Position numbers and translations under genes: made by a program
Shown here: piece after piece, positions 1 through 10,553 of the stretch
How positions within the stretch are numbered: the first letter of the stretch is position 1
How the letters are laid out: each line of letters opens with the position of its first letter
DNA from: Lolliginicoccus suaedae
GTDB taxonomy: Bacteria > Actinomycetota > Actinomycetes > Mycobacteriales > Mycobacteriaceae
Length of the DNA stretch: 64,000 nt
Reading direction: 5' to 3'
Assembly: GCF_008312885.1 (NCBI RefSeq)
Contig: NZ_VSSO01000003.1
Location: forward strand, 186,001-250,000
Notes under the pieces: generated by a model
Database searches by the model: none
Seen by the model: the letters and a program-made list of their open reading frames with translations, nothing else
Told to the model about the DNA's origin: nothing

Positions 1-1
1 C

Positions 2-2137
2 TCGTCGGTCGAGGCGGCCTCCGCGCAGCGCGGCGTGATGGAGCTGCTGCTGATCAATCATCCGCTCGACTGCCCGGTGTGCGACAAGGGCGGGGAGTGC
101 CCGCTGCAGAACCAGGCGCTGTCCGCGGGCCGCTCCGAGACCCGCTTCACCGGCACCAAGCGCACCTTCCCCAAGCCGATCCCCCTCTCCGAGCAGGTGC
201 TGCTCGACCGCGAGCGGTGCGTGCTGTGCGCCCGCTGCACCCGTTTCTCGCAGCAGATCGCCGGGGATCCACTGATCGACATGGTGGAGCGCGGCGCCCA
301 GCAGCAGGTCGGCATCAGCGGCGGCGAGCCCTTTGACTCCTACTTCTCCGGCAACACGATCCAGATCTGCCCCGTCGGGGCGCTGACGAGCGCCACCTAC
401 CGGTTCCGGGCCCGCCCCTACGACCTGGTGTCGACCCCCAGCGTGTGCGAGCACTGCGCGAGCGGCTGCGCCCAGCGCACCGATCATCGCCGCGGCACCG
501 TGATGCGCCGCCTCGCCGGGGACGATCCCGACGTCAACGAGGAATGGAACTGCGACAAGGGCCGGTTCGCGTTCACCTACGCCACCGAGGCCGACCGGAT
601 CACCAGTCCCCTGGTGCGCGGCAGCGACGGCGAGCTGCACGAGGTCTCCTGGCCCGAGGCGCTCGCCGTGGCCGCGCGGGGGCTCGCTGCCGGACCGGCC
701 GGGGTGCTCGTGGGCGGGCGCGCCACCATCGAGGATGCCTACGCCTACAGCAAGCTCGCCCGGCTCGTGCTCGGCACCAACGACATCGACATGCGCGCCC
801 GGCCGCACTCGCCGGAGGAGGCCGGGTTCCTCGCGCAGCGCATCGCGGGCATCGGCACTGCCAGCTACGCGGATCTGGATGCCGCACCGGTGGTGCTGCT
901 CGTGGCTCACGAGCCCGAGGAGGAATCGCCTATCGTCTTCCTGCGGCTGCGCCGCAACACGCGCGGCCGTGGCCTGCCGGTCTTCTCGATCGCCCCATTC
1001 GCCTCGCCGGGACTGCGGAAGCTCTCGGGCACCCTGCTGCCCACCATTCCTGGCGACGAGGCCTCCGTGCTCGATGAGCTCGCCCGCGGAGGCGCCGCCG
1101 GGGCACAGCTGCGGCAGCCTGGCGCGGTCATCCTCGTCGGCGAGCGGGCGGCGACCATCCCGGGCGCGCTCACCGCCGCGGCACGGTTGGCCGACGAGAC
1201 CGGCGCGATCCTCGCGTGGATCCCCCGGCGCGCTGGGGAACGGGGCGCGCTCGAGGCCGGTGCCCTGCCAGGACTGCTGCCCGCCGGCCACCCCGTGGGA
1301 GACGCCGGCGCCCGGCAGGCCGTCGCTGCCGCGTGGAAGGTCCCGGACCTGCCGCGCGAGGCGGGCCGCGACACCAGCGGCATCCTGGACGCGGCCGCGC
1401 GAGGCTCCCTGCACGGCCTGCTCGTCGGCGGTGTCGATCCTTACGACCTGCCTGATCCTGCCGCGGCGCTCAGCGCGCTGGACCGGACTGGGTTCCTCGC
1501 GAGCATCGAGATCCGCCACAGTGCTGTCACCGCCCGTGCCGACGTGGTGCTGCCCGTGGCGGTGGTGGCGGAGAAAGCGGGGACGTTCCTCACCTGGGAG
1601 GGACGCCCGCGCGTCTTCGGCGCCGCGCTGCGCGAAACCGGCATGCTGCCCGACCATCGGATCATCGACGCGCTCGCCGCGACGATGCGGCGCCCCCTCG
1701 GCCTGGCCACCACCGCTGCGGTGCGGACCGAGCTCGATGCGCTGGCACCCTGGCAGGGCGCGCGGCAGGAAGCTGCCGACCCGGTGCCCCGCCGCGCTGC
1801 TCACGCCCTGGCACCGGGCGATGCCATCCTCGCGAGCTGGCACCTGCTGCTCGACGACGGCCGCATGCAGGACGGCGAACCACACCTCGCCGGCACCGCC
1901 CACCCCGCAGTGGCGCGCCTCTCCCCCGCCACCGCCGGCCAGCTCGGGGCATCCGACGGCGACCAGGTACGGGTGAGCACCCCGCACGGGACGATCACCC
2001 TGCCGCTGCGGATCACCGACATGCCCGATGCGGTGGCGTGGGTGCCCACCTGCTCCCCCGGCAGCCACATCCATGCCGAGCTGCACGCCCTTCCCGGTGA
2101 CCGGGTCCGCTTGGCCCGCGCGGAGGTGGAGCCGTGA
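2..2137 (+). CDS. nuoG: NADH-quinone oxidoreductase subunit G (5' end outside window)
   Basis: Iron-sulfur/molybdopterin-fold subunit of respiratory complex I, on the peripheral arm that passes electrons from NADH to quinone. The reading frame is open from base 2, so the N-terminal 2Fe-2S domain start is missing; an apparent GTG at 35 is internal. Visible in order: the His-Cys cluster motif [14 protein letters not shown] (from base 59), a 4Fe-4S motif CVLCARC followed by CPVGAL (about 220-380), the molybdopterin-type 4Fe-4S segment CEHCASGC with a fourth Cys in WNCDKGRF (448-565), then a long oxidoreductase domain and a C-terminal molybdopterin-dinucleotide-binding-like domain (about 1850-2130). 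The stop overlaps the nuoH start (GTGA), indicating translational coupling. Identification is firm from motifs and operon context. Confidence 0.96.
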   Translation, partial: SSVEAASAQRGVMELLLINHPLDCPVCDKGGECPLQNQALSAGRSETRFTGTKRTFPKPIPLSEQVLLDRERCVLCARCTRFSQQIAGDPLIDMVERGAQQQVGISGGEPFDSYFSGNTIQICPVGALTSATYRFRARPYDLVSTPSVCEHCASGCAQRTDHRRGTVMRRLAGDDPDVNEEWNCDKGRFAFTYATEADRITSPLVRGSDGELHEVSWPEALAVAARGLAAGPAGVLVGGRATIEDAYAYSKLARLVLGTNDIDMRARPHSPEEAGFLAQRIAGIGTASYADLDAAPVVLLVAHEPEEESPIVFLRLRRNTRGRGLPVFSIAPFASPGLRKLSGTLLPTIPGDEASVLDELARGGAAGAQLRQPGAVILVGERAATIPGALTAAARLADETGAILAWIPRRAGERGALEAGALPGLLPAGHPVGDAGARQAVAAAWKVPDLPREAGRDTSGILDAAARGSLHGLLVGGVDPYDLPDPAAALSALDRTGFLASIEIRHSAVTARADVVLPVAVVAEKAGTFLTWEGRPRVFGAALRETGMLPDHRIIDALAATMRRPLGLATTAAVRTELDALAPWQGARQEAADPVPRRAAHALAPGDAILASWHLLLDDGRMQDGEPHLAGTAHPAVARLSPATAGQLGASDGDQVRVSTPHGTITLPLRITDMPDAVAWVPTCSPGSHIHAELHALPGDRVRLARAEVEP

Positions 2138-3387
2138 GCGCGGATTTGAGCATGTTCGGCATCGACCCGCTGTGGCTGGTCATCGCGAAATCCCTGGCCA
2201 TCTTCGTGTTCCTGCTGCTCACCGCGCTGTTCATGGTGCTCGTGGAGCGCAAGATCATCGCCTGGATGCAGATGCGCATCGGCCCCAACCGGGTCGGGCC
2301 GCGCGGCATGCTGCAGAGCCTCGCCGATGGCATCAAGCTCGCGCTCAAGGAAGGCATCTTCCCCACCCAGGCGGACAAGCCTGTCTACTTCCTCGCGCCG
2401 GTGATCGCGCTGGCCGCCGCGATCCTCGCGTTCGCGGTCATCCCCTTCGGCCCCACCGTCTCCATCCTCGGCACCACCACGCCGCTGCAGCTGACCGACC
2501 TGCCTGTCGCCGTGCTCTACATCATCGCCGTCACCTCGGTCGGCGTGTACGGGCTCGTGCTCGCTGGCTGGTCATCCGGGTCGACGTATCCGCTGCTCGG
2601 CGGACTGCGCGCCACCGCGCAGGTGATCTCGTACGAGATCGCGATGGGATTGTCCTTCGTCGCGGTGTTCCTGCTCGCCGGCACCATGTCCACCTCCGGG
2701 ATCGTCACCGCGCAGCAAGGCACCTGGTACATCGTGCTGCTGCTGCCGTCGTTCCTCATCTACGTCACCGCGATGGTCGGCGAGACCAACCGGGCACCGT
2801 TCGACCTTCCCGAGGCCGAGGGCGAGCTCGTCGGCGGCTTCCACACCGAGTACTCGTCGCTGCGGTTCGCGATGTTCATGCTCGCCGAGTACATCAACAT
2901 GGTCACCGTCTCCGCCCTGGCCACCACCTTGTTCCTGGGTGGCTGGCGAGCGCCCTGGCCGCTGTCGATCTGGGAGGGCGCCAACACCGGCTGGTGGCCC
3001 GTGCTGTGGTTCACCCTCAAGGTGTGGATGTTCCTGTTCGTGTTCGTGTGGCTGCGCGCCACCCTGCCGCGCCTGCGCTACGACCAGTTCATGCGGCTCG
3101 GCTGGCAGGTGCTCATCCCGATCTCCCTGGTGTGGGTGATGACCGTCGCGACAGTGCGCGGCCTCTCCTCCGCCGGATACGACGCCGCCGCGCTGGTCAC
3201 CATCGTCGTGGCCGCAGCGATCGTGGCCTCGGCCCCCTGGCTGGCCCGCCGCGCCACGACCCGGCGCCCCGATATCGATCGCCCCGCTGCCGGGGAGCAG
3301 CCCGCGCCCGCCGCCCACGAGAGCCCTGGTGGTTTCCCCGTACCACCGCTTCCAGTGCCACCGCTTCCGGGAGGCCGCCATGAGTAA
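2134..3387 (+). CDS. nuoH: NADH-quinone oxidoreductase subunit H
   Basis: Membrane subunit of complex I that forms much of the quinone-binding site at the junction of the two arms. The 417-residue protein has about eight hydrophobic segments and the family signatures [20 protein letters not shown] (residues about 35-55) and the acidic loop [17 protein letters not shown] (about 220-237). A Pro-rich hydrophilic tail of about 50 residues follows the last membrane segment, as is common in actinobacterial NuoH. The GTG start overlaps the nuoG stop by four bases and the end overlaps nuoI by eight. Confidence 0.96.
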   Translation: MSADLSMFGIDPLWLVIAKSLAIFVFLLLTALFMVLVERKIIAWMQMRIGPNRVGPRGMLQSLADGIKLALKEGIFPTQADKPVYFLAPVIALAAAILAFAVIPFGPTVSILGTTTPLQLTDLPVAVLYIIAVTSVGVYGLVLAGWSSGSTYPLLGGLRATAQVISYEIAMGLSFVAVFLLAGTMSTSGIVTAQQGTWYIVLLLPSFLIYVTAMVGETNRAPFDLPEAEGELVGGFHTEYSSLRFAMFMLAEYINMVTVSALATTLFLGGWRAPWPLSIWEGANTGWWPVLWFTLKVWMFLFVFVWLRATLPRLRYDQFMRLGWQVLIPISLVWVMTVATVRGLSSAGYDAAALVTIVVAAAIVASAPWLARRATTRRPDIDRPAAGEQPAPAAHESPGGFPVPPLPVPPLPGGRHE

Positions 3388-3904
3388 GACATTCCTCGGA
3401 CCGATCCGTGGGTTCGGCGTCACCTTCGCCACCATGTTCGCCAAGCCCAACACCCAGCAGTACCCCGAGGAGAAGGTTCCTACCGCGCCGCGCTACCACG
3501 GCCGGCACCAGCTCAACCGGTACGCCGACGGCCTCGAGAAATGCATCGGCTGCGAGCTGTGCGCCTGGGCGTGCCCCGCCGACGCGATCTATGTCGAGGG
3601 CGCCGACAACACCGACGAGGAGCGCTACTCGCCGGGCGAGCGGTACGGCCGCGTGTACCAGATCAACTTCCTGCGCTGCATCGGCTGCGGGCTGTGCATC
3701 GAGGCCTGCCCCACCCGGGCGCTCACCATGACCAACGACTACGAGATGGCCGACGACAACCGCGCCGGGCTCATCTACGAGAAGGACCAGCTCCTCGCCC
3801 CGCTCGAGCCCGGCATGACCCCGGCCCCGCATCCCATGCCTCCTGGTGCCACTGACGAGGACTACTACCGCGGGCACATCACCGGGACGGAGGAGCAGGC
3901 ATGA
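3380..3904 (+). CDS. nuoI: NADH-quinone oxidoreductase subunit I
   Basis: Ferredoxin-like subunit of complex I carrying two 4Fe-4S clusters that lead electrons to the quinone site. The 174-residue protein has two complete motifs, [12 protein letters not shown] and [12 protein letters not shown] (residues about 55-66 and 97-108). The ATG at 3380 is chosen because GGGAGG lies just upstream (about 3369-3374) and the protein then begins with the usual amphipathic helix [16 protein letters not shown]; the frame is open further upstream inside nuoH. The stop overlaps the nuoJ ATG by four bases. Confidence 0.96.
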   Translation: MSKTFLGPIRGFGVTFATMFAKPNTQQYPEEKVPTAPRYHGRHQLNRYADGLEKCIGCELCAWACPADAIYVEGADNTDEERYSPGERYGRVYQINFLRCIGCGLCIEACPTRALTMTNDYEMADDNRAGLIYEKDQLLAPLEPGMTPAPHPMPPGATDEDYYRGHITGTEEQA

Positions 3905-4650
3905 ACCTTGCCGCTCACGCGGTGGATGCCGAACCACTGCTGCGCACCACCACCGGCGAGGCCGTGCAGTTCTGGGTCCTCGCCGCCATCGCCGTGACCG
4001 GCGCGATCGGGGTGGTCGCCTCACGGCGGCCCGTGCACTCGGCACTGTTCCTCGCCACCACCATGATCACCCTCGCCATCCTCTACATCGCCCAGGGCGC
4101 CCTGTTCCTCGGTGTCGCGCAGATCGTGGTGTACACCGGCGCGGTCATGATGCTGTTCCTGTTCGTGCTCATGCTCATCGGCGTCGAGTCCTCCGATTCG
4201 TTCGACGAGCCGCTGCGCGGGCATCGCGTCCTCGGCATCATCGCCAGCGTCGGCTTCGGGCTGCTGCTGATCGCCGGCATCGGCAACGCCACGCTTCCGG
4301 ATTTCGTGGGCCTCGACGACGCCAACAGCGACGGCAACGTGCCCGGCCTCGCCGAGCTGCTGTTCCTGCGCTACGTGTGGGTGTTCGAGCTGACCGGGGC
4401 GCTGCTGATCATCGCGACGCTCGGCGCGATGCTGCTCGCCCACCGCGAGCTGCACGAGCGCCGCAAGACCCAGCGGGAGATGTCCATCGAGCGGTTCCAG
4501 GAAGGCCACCGCGCCACGCCCCGGCCCGCGCCCGGCGTGTACGCCCGCCACAATGCCGTCGACATGCCTGCCCGGCTGCCCGACGGCAGCTATGCGCGCG
4601 GCTCGGTCAGCCGAATCCTCCGCCCCCGCGACCCCGAGGAGGAGACGTGA
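3901..4650 (+). CDS. nuoJ: NADH-quinone oxidoreductase subunit J
   Basis: Membrane subunit of complex I, 249 residues, with five hydrophobic helices in the first 185 residues, including the conserved [20 protein letters not shown] segment of the third helix whose pi-bulge is implicated in coupling. The last 65 residues are hydrophilic and Arg/Pro-rich, an extension usual in actinobacteria. Both ends overlap neighbours (ATGA with nuoI, GTGA with nuoK). Confidence 0.95.
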   Translation: MNLAAHAVDAEPLLRTTTGEAVQFWVLAAIAVTGAIGVVASRRPVHSALFLATTMITLAILYIAQGALFLGVAQIVVYTGAVMMLFLFVLMLIGVESSDSFDEPLRGHRVLGIIASVGFGLLLIAGIGNATLPDFVGLDDANSDGNVPGLAELLFLRYVWVFELTGALLIIATLGAMLLAHRELHERRKTQREMSIERFQEGHRATPRPAPGVYARHNAVDMPARLPDGSYARGSVSRILRPRDPEEET

Positions 4651-4946
4651 ACCCGGCCAACTACCTGTTCCTCTCGGCCCTGCTGTTCGCCATCGGCGCG
4701 GGCGGGGTGCTCGTGCGCCGCAACGCCATCATCATGTTCATGTGCATCGAGCTGATGCTCAACGCCACCAACCTCGCGTTCGTCACGTTCGCGCGGATGC
4801 ATGGCCACCTCCACGGCCAGGTGTTCGCCTTCCTGACAATGGTGGTGGCGGCCGCCGAGGTCGTGATCGGCCTGGCGATCATCATGGTGATCTTCCGGTC
4901 CCGCGAGACCGTCTCCGTCGACGACGCTCACCTCGTGAGGGGCTGA
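4647..4946 (+). CDS. nuoK: NADH-quinone oxidoreductase subunit K
   Basis: Small complex I membrane subunit, 99 residues, three transmembrane helices. The conserved proton-channel Glu is seen in [14 protein letters not shown] (helix 2) and a second Glu in [11 protein letters not shown] (helix 3). The GTG at 4647 is inferred from the four-base overlap with the nuoJ stop, the GAGGAGGAG ribosome-binding site at 4636-4644 and the normal family length. Confidence 0.95.
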   Translation: MNPANYLFLSALLFAIGAGGVLVRRNAIIMFMCIELMLNATNLAFVTFARMHGHLHGQVFAFLTMVVAAAEVVIGLAIIMVIFRSRETVSVDDAHLVRG

Positions 4947-4949
4947 TCC

Positions 4950-6869
4950 ATGACCCTGGGCCCCGCGCTGCTCACTGCGCTGCCGCTGCTGCCGCTGCTG
5001 GGTGCTGCCATCCTGCTGCTCGCCCCTGCCGTCTCCACTGGGGCGGCCTCCACTGAGGAGCGGCAAGCCGGGTGGGGCCCGGCTCTGGCCTGCGCTGCCG
5101 CGATCTCCTCGTTCGCGGTGGCGCTGGTGCTGCTCATCGAGCTGCTCGGCCGCGCCGCCGAGGATCGCACGATCACCCACACCGTGTTCACCTGGGTTCC
5201 CGTCGCGGACCTGCGCATCGGCATGGGCCTGCTGCTCGATCCCCTATCGATGAGCTTCGCGCTGCTCATCACCGGCGTCGGCTCGCTCATCCACATCTAC
5301 TCGCTCGGCTACATGCGCGACGATCCCGCCCGCCGCCGCTTCTTCGCCTACCTGAACCTCTTCCTCGCGGCAATGCTGATGCTCGTCCTCGCCGACAACT
5401 ACCTCGGCCTCTACCTGGGGTGGGAAGGCGTCGGCCTCGCCTCCTACCTGCTCATCGGCTTCTGGGCGCACAAGCCCACCGCCGCCACAGCCGCGAAGAA
5501 GGCCTTCATCATCAACCGCGTCGGTGACACCGGGCTGGCCATCGCCATGATGATCCTCATCGCCACCTTCGGCAGCCTCGCCTTCGACGTCGTGTTCGCC
5601 ACCGCCCCCGAGGCCGGGACGAGCACGCTCACCGCGATCGGGTTGCTGCTGCTGCTCGCCGCGTGCGGCAAGTCCGCGCAGGTGCCGCTGCAAGCCTGGC
5701 TGGGCGACGCGATGGAGGGCCCCACCCCCGTCTCCGCGCTGATACACGCCGCCACCATGGTCACCGCCGGGGTGTACCTGGTGATCCGCTCCGGGCCGCT
5801 GATCGAGCCCGCGCCGATCGCCGGGCATGCCATCGTCATCGTCGGCGCGGTGACGCTGTTGTTCGGGGCGATCATCGGCTGCGCGAAGGACGACATCAAG
5901 AAGGTCCTCGCCGCGTCCACCATGAGCCAGATCGGCTACATGATGCTCGCCGCCGGGCTCGGCCCCATCGGCTACGCGTTCGCCCTGATGCACCTGATCA
6001 CCCACGGCTTCTTCAAGGCCGGGCTGTTCCTCGGCGCCGGATCAGTGATGCACGCGATGAACGACGAGACCGACATGCGCCGCTACGGCGGGCTCCGGGC
6101 CGCCATGCCCATCACGTTCCTCACGTTCGGCGCGGGCTACCTCGCGATCATCGGCGTCCCACCGTTCGCCGGGTTCTTCTCCAAGGACAAGATCATCGAG
6201 GCCGCGTTCGCCGCGGAGGGCGCTAGCGGCATCATCCTCGGCAGCGTGACGCTGCTCGGCGCGGCCCTGACCGCCTACTACATGACACGGGTGATGCTCA
6301 TGACGTTCCTCGGGAAGGCCCGCTGGGCCGAGGACCAGCATCCGCACGAGGCGTCGCCCAGCATGACCGGACCCATGATCCTCCTCGCCATCGGCTCCGT
6401 CGCGGCGGGCGGGTTCCTCGCCCTCGGCGATCGCTTCGCCCACTGGCTCGAGCCCGTCATCGGCAGCGAGCACCCCGAGCCGCGCATCCCCATCTGGGCC
6501 ACCACCACGCTCGCGCTCGCCGCCGTCGCGATCGGTGTGCTCATCGCCTACCGGCAGCACGCGGCCCGCGGCGTGCCCACCACCGCGCCCGCCGACGTAT
6601 CGCCGCTCACCCGCGCCGCGCGCCGGGACCTGCACGGCGACACGATCAACGAGACCATCTTCGAGCGGCCCGGCCGGCACCTCGCGCGAGGCCTCGCCGC
6701 CGCCGATAACCAGCTAGGGCGCGCAGTCATCGCCGTCGGCTCCCTGTCCGCCGCAGCCAGCCGGATGATGCGCGCCACCCAGACCGGCTACGCGCGCAGC
6801 TACGCGCTCGCGATGCTCGCCGGCTCCGCGCTCATCCTCGCCGCGTTCTGGATCGGAGGCCCCCGATGA
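4950..6869 (+). CDS. nuoL: NADH-quinone oxidoreductase subunit L
   Basis: Largest antiporter-like proton-pumping subunit of complex I, 639 residues with many hydrophobic helices. It contains the key Glu in [16 protein letters not shown] (about residue 155), the Lys in [12 protein letters not shown] and the following [16 protein letters not shown] segment (about 245-275), and a long C-terminal part matching the lateral helix and terminal membrane helix. It begins three bases after nuoK and ends overlapping the nuoM ATG. Confidence 0.96.
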   Translation: MTLGPALLTALPLLPLLGAAILLLAPAVSTGAASTEERQAGWGPALACAAAISSFAVALVLLIELLGRAAEDRTITHTVFTWVPVADLRIGMGLLLDPLSMSFALLITGVGSLIHIYSLGYMRDDPARRRFFAYLNLFLAAMLMLVLADNYLGLYLGWEGVGLASYLLIGFWAHKPTAATAAKKAFIINRVGDTGLAIAMMILIATFGSLAFDVVFATAPEAGTSTLTAIGLLLLLAACGKSAQVPLQAWLGDAMEGPTPVSALIHAATMVTAGVYLVIRSGPLIEPAPIAGHAIVIVGAVTLLFGAIIGCAKDDIKKVLAASTMSQIGYMMLAAGLGPIGYAFALMHLITHGFFKAGLFLGAGSVMHAMNDETDMRRYGGLRAAMPITFLTFGAGYLAIIGVPPFAGFFSKDKIIEAAFAAEGASGIILGSVTLLGAALTAYYMTRVMLMTFLGKARWAEDQHPHEASPSMTGPMILLAIGSVAAGGFLALGDRFAHWLEPVIGSEHPEPRIPIWATTTLALAAVAIGVLIAYRQHAARGVPTTAPADVSPLTRAARRDLHGDTINETIFERPGRHLARGLAAADNQLGRAVIAVGSLSAAASRMMRATQTGYARSYALAMLAGSALILAAFWIGGPR

Positions 6870-8389
6870 GCGCCATCCCCTGGCTGACCCTGCTGTGGCT
6901 CGTCCCCGCCGCCGGAGCGGCATTGCTCATCCTCGGCCGAGGCTGGGGGGCGCGCACCATCACCGCCGTCGCCTCGCTCGCCCCGCTCGCGATCGTCATC
7001 GTCGTCGCCACCGGGTTCGAGGCGACCAGCCCCGGTGACCGCTACCAGTTCGTCGAGTCGCAGCCGTGGATCCCCGCCCTCGGCGCCCGCTACACGCTCG
7101 GGCTCGACGGCATCAGCCTCGCGCTCATCGCCCTGACCGCCGCCCTCGCCCCGCTGCTCGTTCTCGCCGCCCGCCACTCGCGCTCCACCATCGCTCTGCT
7201 GCTCACCACCGAGGCGATGGCTCTCGCGGCCTTCGTTGCGCTCGACGTGCTGCTGTTCTACGTGCTGTTCGAGGCCATGCTCATCCCGCTGTACTTCCTG
7301 CTCGCCCAGCGCGGCCGCGCCACCACGCGCGACGACGAGCGCGCCGCCCGCACCACCGCTGCGGGCCGGTTCCTGCTCTACAACCTCTTCGGCGGGCTCG
7401 TGATGCTCGCCGCGGTCATCGGGCTCTACGCCGCCGCAGCCCGTCAGGGCCTGCCCACCTTCGACCTGCGCACTCTCGCCCGCGCCGTCGAGGCCGGAGC
7501 CCTCGACCTCGACCCCGCGCTCGCGAACCTGCTGTTCCTCGGATTCTTCCTCGCGTTCGCCATCAAGGCACCCTTGTGGCCGTTCCACACCTGGCTGCCC
7601 GACGCCGCGAAGCACGCCACGCCCACTGCTGCGATCATGATGATGGCCATCGTCGACAAGGTCGGCACCTTCGCGATGCTGCGCTACTGCCTGACCTTGT
7701 TCCCCGACGCCTCGGCCACCTTCGCGCCCGTCATCATCGGGCTCGCGGTCACCAGCATCCTCTACGGCGCGATCCTCGCCCTCGCCCAGACCGATCTCAT
7801 CCGGCTCATCGCCTACGCCTCGATCTCCCACTTCGGGTTCATCATCCTCGGCGTCTTCGCGATGACCAGCCAGAGCCAGGCCGGCGCCACGCTCTACATG
7901 GTCAACCACGGCCTCGCTACCGCCGCGCTGATGCTCGCCGCCGGATACCTCATCCACCGCCGCGGCAGCCGGGCCATCGCCGATTACGGCGGCGTGCAGA
8001 AGGTCGCGCCACTACTCGCTGGCAGTTTCCTCATCGCCGGGCTGGCCACCCTCTCGCTGCCGGGCCTCGCCCCGTTCGTCTCGGAGTTTCTCGTGCTCAT
8101 CGGCACCTACGGCCCCTACCCAGTGGCGGCGATCCTCGCCTCCGGCGCTCTCGTGCTCGCCGCGCTCTACGTCCTGTGGACCTACCAGCGCATCATGACC
8201 GGCCCCACCACCAGCCACACCGCTACCCTGCCCGACCTGCGGCCCCGCGAGGCAGCAGCGATCGCGCCACTGCTCGCCGCCCTCATCGTGCTCGGCGCCT
8301 ACCCCGCACCGCTGCTCGATGCCATCACCCCGGCCGTCGCCCACACCACTAGCACCCCGACCGGGCTCGAAGCGGGAGGCGAGCGTTGA
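6866..8389 (+). CDS. nuoM: NADH-quinone oxidoreductase subunit M
   Basis: Second antiporter-like proton-pumping subunit of complex I, 507 residues. The channel Glu is in [16 protein letters not shown] (about residue 133), and the Lys/His segment is [20 protein letters not shown] (about 232-251). It is translationally coupled at both ends: ATGA overlap with nuoL and TGATG with nuoN. Confidence 0.96.
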   Translation: MSAIPWLTLLWLVPAAGAALLILGRGWGARTITAVASLAPLAIVIVVATGFEATSPGDRYQFVESQPWIPALGARYTLGLDGISLALIALTAALAPLLVLAARHSRSTIALLLTTEAMALAAFVALDVLLFYVLFEAMLIPLYFLLAQRGRATTRDDERAARTTAAGRFLLYNLFGGLVMLAAVIGLYAAAARQGLPTFDLRTLARAVEAGALDLDPALANLLFLGFFLAFAIKAPLWPFHTWLPDAAKHATPTAAIMMMAIVDKVGTFAMLRYCLTLFPDASATFAPVIIGLAVTSILYGAILALAQTDLIRLIAYASISHFGFIILGVFAMTSQSQAGATLYMVNHGLATAALMLAAGYLIHRRGSRAIADYGGVQKVAPLLAGSFLIAGLATLSLPGLAPFVSEFLVLIGTYGPYPVAAILASGALVLAALYVLWTYQRIMTGPTTSHTATLPDLRPREAAAIAPLLAALIVLGAYPAPLLDAITPAVAHTTSTPTGLEAGGER

Positions 8390-10008
8390 TGAACGCACCC
8401 AGCATCGACTACGCAGCGCTGGCCCCGCTGCTGATCATCCTCGGCGCCGCCATCCTCGGCGTGCTCCTCGAGGCATTCCTGCCCCGGACCACCCGCTATG
8501 CCGCTCAGCTCGGGCTCGCCGTCGCCGCGCTCGCGTCCGCGCTGCTCGCCACCGTCCTGCTCGCCGAGACGTCCACCAGCACCGCCATCGGCTCCGTCCA
8601 CATCGACGGGCCCGCCCTGTTCGCGCAAGGAACACTGCTCGTTCTCGCCGCGCTCGCGCTGCCCGCCCTCGCCGAGCGCGTCCCGGGCGGTAGCCTGCAT
8701 GCCTTCACCCCGCAAGGCTCGTCGGTGCCCGGCAGCTCCGCCGAGCGCGCGGCGGACCGCGTGGCCGCCAGCCACACCGAAATCTTCCCCATGCTGCTGT
8801 TCAGCCTCGGCGGCATGATGATCCTGCCCGCGGCGGGCGATCTGATCACGCTGTTCCTCGCCCTCGAGATCCTGTCCCTGCCGCTCTACGTGATGTGCGG
8901 GCTCGCCCGCCACCAGCGGCTGCTCTCCCACGAGGCCGCGGTCAAGTACTTCCTGCTCGGCGCGTTCTCCTCCGCGATCCTGCTCTACGGCATCGCGCTG
9001 ATCTACGGGCACGCCGGAACGGTCGACCTCACCGGGATCGCTGCGTCCCTAGCGGCCACCGAGAGCAGCGCGCTAGCGCTCATCGGCGCCGGGCTGCTCG
9101 CCGTCGGCCTGCTGTTCAAGATCAGCGCCGCGCCCTTCCACTCCTGGACCCCCGACGTCTACCAGGGCGCCCCCACCCCGCTCACCGGATTCATGGCCGC
9201 CACCACCAAGGTCGCCGCGTTCGTCGCGCTGCTGCGCCTGACCACCATCGCGCTGCCGGCCCTGCACGATCAGTGGCTCACGCTGCTCTGGGCCGTTGCC
9301 GCGCTCACCATGGCCGTCGGCACGCTCGCTGCCATCACCCAGACCAACCTCAAGCGCATGCTCGCCTACTCGGCGATCGCCCATGCCGGATTCCTGCTCA
9401 CCGGAGTCCTGGCCGCGAGCCCCGCGGGCACCGCCGCCACGCTGTTCTATCTCGCCACCTACGGCGCGAGCACCATCGGCGCGTTCACCACGCTCGCGCT
9501 ACTGCGCCGCCACACCGGGGACGCCACTGCCCTCGCGCAATGGGCAGGCCTCGGCCGCCGCGCGCCACTGCTCGCCGCAGCGCTCGCCATCTTCTTGCTC
9601 TCGTTCGCCGGAATACCGCTGACCAGTGGGTTCATCGGCAAGCTGACCGTTTTCCAGGCCGCGGCGACCAGCGGATACCTCAGTATCGTCGTGATCGGCG
9701 TGCTCGCCAGCGCGCTCGCGGCGATCTTCTACCTGCGCGTCATCACGGTGCTCTACCTCTCCGGGGAGAACCTCGCCGGGGACGAGCATGGGTCCGAGGA
9801 GGATCATGCCGCTGCCCGGACTGGTGCCGACAGCGGGGAAAGCCCAGGCCGTACCGCGACCGCGGTCGCCCCGCCCTTGGCCGAGATCGCGCCGCGGCCC
9901 GCGCTCTACGCCGTCGTCGGGGTCACCGCAGCGCTAGCGCTCGCGCTCGGCATCCTGCCGGGGCCGCTGCTCGTGCTCGCCGAGAACGCCGCCACCTTCT
10001 GGCGGTAG
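8389..10008 (+). CDS. nuoN: NADH-quinone oxidoreductase subunit N
   Basis: Third antiporter-like subunit of complex I, 539 residues, last gene of the operon. Motifs: LALEILSLPLYVMCGLAR (about 160-177) with the channel Glu, and FKISAAPFHSWTPDVYQGAP (about 243-262). A hydrophilic loop near residues 100-125 is an actinobacterial feature. The ATG at 8389 is preferred over the TTG at 8386: GGGAGG at 8374-8379 is nine bases upstream of the ATG and the ATG overlaps the nuoM stop by one base. Confidence 0.95.
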   Translation: MNAPSIDYAALAPLLIILGAAILGVLLEAFLPRTTRYAAQLGLAVAALASALLATVLLAETSTSTAIGSVHIDGPALFAQGTLLVLAALALPALAERVPGGSLHAFTPQGSSVPGSSAERAADRVAASHTEIFPMLLFSLGGMMILPAAGDLITLFLALEILSLPLYVMCGLARHQRLLSHEAAVKYFLLGAFSSAILLYGIALIYGHAGTVDLTGIAASLAATESSALALIGAGLLAVGLLFKISAAPFHSWTPDVYQGAPTPLTGFMAATTKVAAFVALLRLTTIALPALHDQWLTLLWAVAALTMAVGTLAAITQTNLKRMLAYSAIAHAGFLLTGVLAASPAGTAATLFYLATYGASTIGAFTTLALLRRHTGDATALAQWAGLGRRAPLLAAALAIFLLSFAGIPLTSGFIGKLTVFQAAATSGYLSIVVIGVLASALAAIFYLRVITVLYLSGENLAGDEHGSEEDHAAARTGADSGESPGRTATAVAPPLAEIAPRPALYAVVGVTAALALALGILPGPLLVLAENAATFWR

Positions 10009-10020
10009 CGCGCGAGGCTC

Positions 10021-10047
10021 GCGGGCGGCGGACCGGCCTGCGCCCGC
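10021..10047. terminator. possible terminator hairpin between nuoN and the convergent small gene
   Basis: GCGGGCG (10021-10027) and CGCCCGC (10041-10047) form a seven-base GC stem with a 13-base loop in the 58-base gap between two converging genes. No T tract follows, so the assignment rests mainly on position. Confidence 0.3.
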
Positions 10048-10066
10048 CACCCCCGACCAACCGCGA

Positions 10067-10288
10067 TCAGTAGTGGAACAAGATGTACGGCGACCGCAGG
10101 AACCCGATGCAATTGATCCGCCACTGCCCCGCCACCACATGGTTGAACAGGCTCTGCAAGCACTGCTCCTGCGTCTGGTGGACCTCGAAGCCCACCCCGG
10201 GATGGGCCGACGCCGCCGGCGCCGCCACGAGCGACACGCCCGACGCCATCATCACCGATGCTGCCACTACAGCTAGCTTCCGCCGCAT
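10067..10288 (-). CDS. small exported protein, unknown function
   Basis: A 73-residue protein with a clear Sec signal peptide (MRRKLAVVAASVMMASGV, cleavage predicted after ASA near residue 28), leaving a mature peptide of about 45 residues with two Cys (QEQCLQSL and RINCIGF) that could form a disulfide, and an aromatic C-terminus ending FHY. GAGGAG lies seven to eight bases upstream of the ATG. A -10-like TAGACT is on the minus strand at 10343-10348. It converges on nuoN and diverges from the flippase-like gene. I do not recognise a family. Confidence 0.7.
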   Translation of the reverse strand: MRRKLAVVAASVMMASGVSLVAAPAASAHPGVGFEVHQTQEQCLQSLFNHVVAGQWRINCIGFLRSPYILFHY

Positions 10289-10553
10289 GATCGACTCCTC
10301 TGCTCACGAAGCGCCACGGCACCGTCCGCACCGCGCCCGCTCAGTCTATTGTGTCTCACCTCACAGCGCATGATCACATCGGGGCCGCACCAATCGAGGC
10401 GCCTCAGGGCTAGCGCCCAGCGGATCACGAACCTTCCACCAAACCAACGCATTTCGCCCAGCGCTCGTGGTTAGTCCGTGGAGGGCCGAGGCGGCGCGAT
10501 ATGTTGACGGGTGAACCGTGTCCGCGGTCGACGAACGAGCAGGAGCCGAGCTG

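Noticed and set aside
35-37. GTG as a nuoG start
   Set aside because: The frame is open to base 2 and the preceding residues fit NuoG; the true start lies outside the window.
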